Below are positions 5,963 through 7,893 of a DNA stretch of 7,893 nt, in pieces. The notes under the pieces were generated by a model that saw only the letters and a program-made list of their open reading frames with translations, did no database searches and was not told where the DNA came from. Origin of the DNA: JAWVZU01 sp033722075 (GTDB taxonomy: Bacteria > Pseudomonadota > Gammaproteobacteria > Xanthomonadales > SZUA-38); the NCBI GenBank assembly GCA_033722075.1, contig JAWVZU010000192.1:1-7893 (forward strand), in the 5' to 3' direction. Each line of letters opens with the position of its first letter. Positions within the stretch are counted from its first letter, which is position 1. The position numbers and the translations under genes were made by a program.

Positions 5963-6283
5963 GTGAGCGAAGTCCTGCCACCCATCGATGCGGAAGCCAT
6001 GCGGCGCAATGCCAGCAAGGCGACCAGCTTTCTCAAGTCACTCGCCAATGAGAGCCGGCTCCTGATCATGTGCACACTCGCCGAGGGCGAGCACTCGGTT
6101 GGCGAATTGAACCGGCGGGTGGAACTGAGCCAATCGGCGCTTTCCCAGCATCTGGCGATCTTGCGCGAGCAGGGACTGGTTTCCACCCGGCGGGAAGCCC
6201 AGTCCATCTATTATTCGCTCAGCAACAGCGACGCCATCAATATTATCCAGTCCTTGCACGAGATCTTCTGCGCGCCCGATTGA
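5963..6283 (+). CDS. ArsR-family repressor, BigR/SqrR/YgaV-like (probable persulfide-responsive)
   Basis: The 106-residue product is an ArsR/SmtB-type winged-helix dimer. The N-terminal helices (about 11-44) include LKSLANESRLLIMCTLAEGE. The helix-turn-helix is at about 45-73 (SVGELNRRVELSQSALSQHL), and the wing is around 74-88 (TRREAQSIYYSL). The metal-binding CxC of arsenic or cadmium sensors is absent. Instead there are exactly two cysteines, Cys37 (in MCTLAEGE) and Cys103 (in EIFC), 66 residues apart. That is the spacing of the redox pair in BigR, SqrR and E. coli YgaV, which form a disulfide or polysulfide link and release DNA when sulfide-derived persulfides appear. The GTG start is supported by AGAAGGA (5948-5954) eight bases upstream. 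No sulfide oxidation or efflux gene is adjacent; the next gene, 57 bp downstream, is prfB. The family call is firm; the ligand is inferred. Confidence 0.85.
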   Translation: MSEVLPPIDAEAMRRNASKATSFLKSLANESRLLIMCTLAEGEHSVGELNRRVELSQSALSQHLAILREQGLVSTRREAQSIYYSLSNSDAINIIQSLHEIFCAPD

Positions 6284-6285
6284 GC

Positions 6286-6298
6286 TGGACCCGGTCCA
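6286..6298. repeat. 13-bp palindrome between the ArsR-family gene and prfB
   Basis: TGGACC and GGTCCA are perfect 6-bp arms around one C, starting two bases after the arsR-type stop. No T run follows, so it is not an intrinsic terminator. It may be a protein site or a short RNA stem (TGGAC / GTCCA with a 3-base loop). Its sequence is unlike the GATTAG palindrome upstream. Confidence 0.45.
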
Positions 6299-6340
6299 TC
6301 CCCATCTGACACACTCGATGGTTTTGCAAGGAGCGCAGGC

Positions 6341-7436
6341 GTGGAACTCAACGCACTTTACTCGACCCTGGACGATCTGACGGCGCGCGAGCAGGCGCTT
6401 AGGGGGTATCTTTGACTATGCCGGCAAGAAGGAACGGCTTGAAGAGGTAGATCTGGAACTCGAAAACCCCGCGATCTGGGAAGACCAGGAGAAAGCCCAG
6501 GCGCTCGGCAAGGAGCGGGCGCAGCTGGAAAGCGTCGTCCGTCAGCTGGAGGATGCGGAAACCCAGTTGCAGGAGGCGCGTGATCTCCTGGAACTCGCGG
6601 AGGCGGAAGAGGATCGGGCCACGGTCGATGAGATTTCCCGTGACCTGGAAGGCGTCTCGCGCAGGATCGAGGCGCTGGAATTTCAGCGCATGTTCGCCGG
6701 TCCGGCCGATGCGAGCGACGCATTCGTCGATATCCAGGCCGGGTCGGGAGGCACGGAGGCCCAGGATTGGGCGGAAATGCTGCTACGCATGTATCTCCGC
6801 TGGTTCGAGCGCCGCGGCTGGGATGCCGAGGTGATCGAGGTCTCCGCCGGAGACGTCGCCGGCATCAAGAGCGCAACGATACATGTTCGCGGGGACTATG
6901 CCTTCGGATGGATACGCACCGAGACGGGGGTTCACCGGCTCGTTCGAAAATCTCCCTTCGACTCGGGGAACCGTCGCCATACGTCCTTCGCGGCGGTGTT
7001 CGTGGCGCCGGAGATCGAAGACGATATCGAGATCGACATCAATCCGGCGGATCTTCGCATCGACGTGTATCGCGCGTCGGGGGCCGGTGGCCAGCACGTG
7101 AACCGAACTGAATCGGCCGTGCGCATCACTCACGAGCCGAGCGGCATCGTCGTGCAATGCCAGAATGACCGTTCTCAGCACAAGAACAAGGCGACGGCCA
7201 TGAAGCAGTTGCGGTCCAAGCTCTACGAGCTCGAGATGCACAAGCGCCGGGAGGAACAGCAGGCAACCGAGGAATCAAAGGCGGATATCGGCTGGGGCAG
7301 CCAGATCCGGTCCTATGTGCTGGACCAGTCCCGCATCAAGGACCTGCGGACCGGTGTGGAAGTGGGCAACACCCAGGCCGTCCTGGACGGCGACCTGGAT
7401 CAGTTCGTCGAAGCAAGTCTGAAGGAAGGACTATGA
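6341..7436 (+). CDS. prfB: Peptide chain release factor 2 (RF2), with programmed +1 frameshift
   Basis: RF2 recognises UGA and UAA in the ribosomal A site and triggers release of the finished peptide. The reading frame starts at GTG 6341 (AAGGAG at 6328-6333, seven bases upstream), runs 24 codons to an in-frame TGA at 6413-6415, and continues in the +1 frame from GAC at 6414. The joined product is 364 residues, against 365 in E. coli. After the coiled-coil N-terminal domain come the SPF anticodon tripeptide at 204-206 (in VRKSPFDSG) and the GGQ catalytic loop at 249-251 (in ASGAGGQHVNRTESAV), whose Gln251 is normally methylated by PrmC. Residue 245 is Ala, corresponding to position 246 of E. 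coli, where K-12 carries the less active Thr. The stop overlaps the lysS start (ATGA), as part of a prfB-lysS pair also seen in E. coli. Confidence 0.98.
6401..6416 (+). promoter_or_regulatory. prfB programmed +1 frameshift site
   Basis: The sequence has the full autoregulatory signal: a Shine-Dalgarno-like AGGGGG (6401-6406), three bases TAT, the slippery codon CTT (6410-6412), then TGA followed by C (6413-6416), a poor termination context. The site is identical in these bases to E. coli prfB. Low RF2 slows termination at this UGA and lets the ribosome slip from CUU to UUU, so RF2 controls its own synthesis. The codon position (25) is one earlier than in E. coli. Confidence 0.97.
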
Positions 7437-7893
7437 GTGACGAGACCGAACATCGACTGATCGCGGAGCGCCGGGCGAAGCTTGGTGAACTACGCGAAGC
7501 AGGTCAGGCATATCCGAACGATTTTCGTCCCGAGCACACGGCCTCGCCGCTCCATGCGGAGTTTGGAGACTTGTCAAAGGAGGAACTGGAACAGCGGGAG
7601 ATTCGCGTGTCCGTGGCCGGAAGAATGATGGCCAAGCGGATCATGGGCAAGGCGAGTTTCGCTCACGTCCAGGATCGGAGTGGGCAGATTCAGCTGTACG
7701 TGCAGCGGGACGTGTTGCCCGAGGGTCATTACAAGCAATTCAAGGGGTGGGATGTCGGCGACATCCTCGGCGCCCGCGGCAAACTGTTCAAGACCAACAA
7801 GGGTGAACTGTCCGTCTGGGTGGACGAACTGCACCTGCTGACCAAGTCGCTGCGTCCGTTGCCTGAGAAATTCCACGGTCTGACCGACCAGGA
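7433..7893 (+). CDS. lysS: Lysyl-tRNA synthetase, class II, N-terminal part (cut by window edge)
   Basis: The open frame runs 153 complete codons to the window end without a stop. It matches the N-terminal third of class II LysRS, which attaches lysine to tRNA-Lys in the cytoplasm. An N-terminal helix (about 1-25) is followed by YPNDFRPEHT and then the anticodon-binding OB fold (about 58-150). The OB fold shows VAGRMMAKRIMGKASF, QLYVQRD and WDVGDILGARGKLFKT, then LRPLPEKFHGL as the link to the catalytic domain, which lies outside the window. ATG overlaps the prfB stop by four bases. AAGGA at 7422-7426 gives a ribosome site with six-base spacing, so it should be translated efficiently and coupled to prfB. 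Confidence 0.97.
   Translation, partial: MSDETEHRLIAERRAKLGELREAGQAYPNDFRPEHTASPLHAEFGDLSKEELEQREIRVSVAGRMMAKRIMGKASFAHVQDRSGQIQLYVQRDVLPEGHYKQFKGWDVGDILGARGKLFKTNKGELSVWVDELHLLTKSLRPLPEKFHGLTDQ

Noticed and set aside
6413..6415. prfB as a pseudogene or sequencing frameshift
   Set aside because: The context matches the conserved programmed frameshift signal exactly, and the downstream protein is intact.

Overview
The window looks like a stretch of chromosome from a GC-rich gammaproteobacterium. This is inferred from three things. The gene order is recA-recX-alaS-csrA-tRNA-Ser(GCU)-tRNA-Arg(ACG), as around E. coli recA to serV-argV. The MutS, PncC, RecA, CsrA, RF2 and LysRS sequences are close to gammaproteobacterial homologues. 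The prfB frameshift site is identical in core sequence to that of E. coli. Genus cannot be fixed from the sequence alone.

Layout. At the left edge the first 41 codons of mutS (mismatch repair) run leftward. They diverge from pncC (nicotinamide-nucleotide amidase, the CinA C-terminal family), and the two starts are only about 28 bp apart. A 169-bp gap holds the likely recA promoter and a LexA-like inverted repeat with non-standard spacing. recA, recX and alaS then follow with a 4-bp overlap and a 3-bp gap, so they read as one transcription unit joining recombinational repair and alanyl-tRNA charging. csrA follows after a 147-bp leader with several GGA motifs. Two tRNA genes come next, each with its own recognisable sigma-70-type promoter.

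The least ordinary part is 5560-5897. A 169-bp unit occurs twice, head to tail, at about 97% identity. Each copy starts with the last 17 bases of the tRNA-Arg gene, including CCA, so the second copy carries a tRNA 3' end without a tRNA body. This resembles the E. coli tyrT locus, where 178-bp repeats each start with a tRNA-Tyr 3' end and give rise to rtT RNA. Right after the second copy is an ArsR-family regulator gene with the two-cysteine spacing of the BigR/SqrR/YgaV persulfide sensors, and a perfect 13-bp palindrome in its promoter region.

The right end holds prfB (release factor 2, with programmed +1 frameshift) overlapping lysS (class II lysyl-tRNA synthetase) by 4 bp; lysS is cut by the window edge. 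Overall the region serves DNA repair, translation (two tRNAs, two aminoacyl-tRNA synthetases, one release factor) and post-transcriptional control (CsrA). The sulfur/redox-type regulator is the one gene whose targets are not obvious from its neighbours. No transposase, integrase or CRISPR array is visible.
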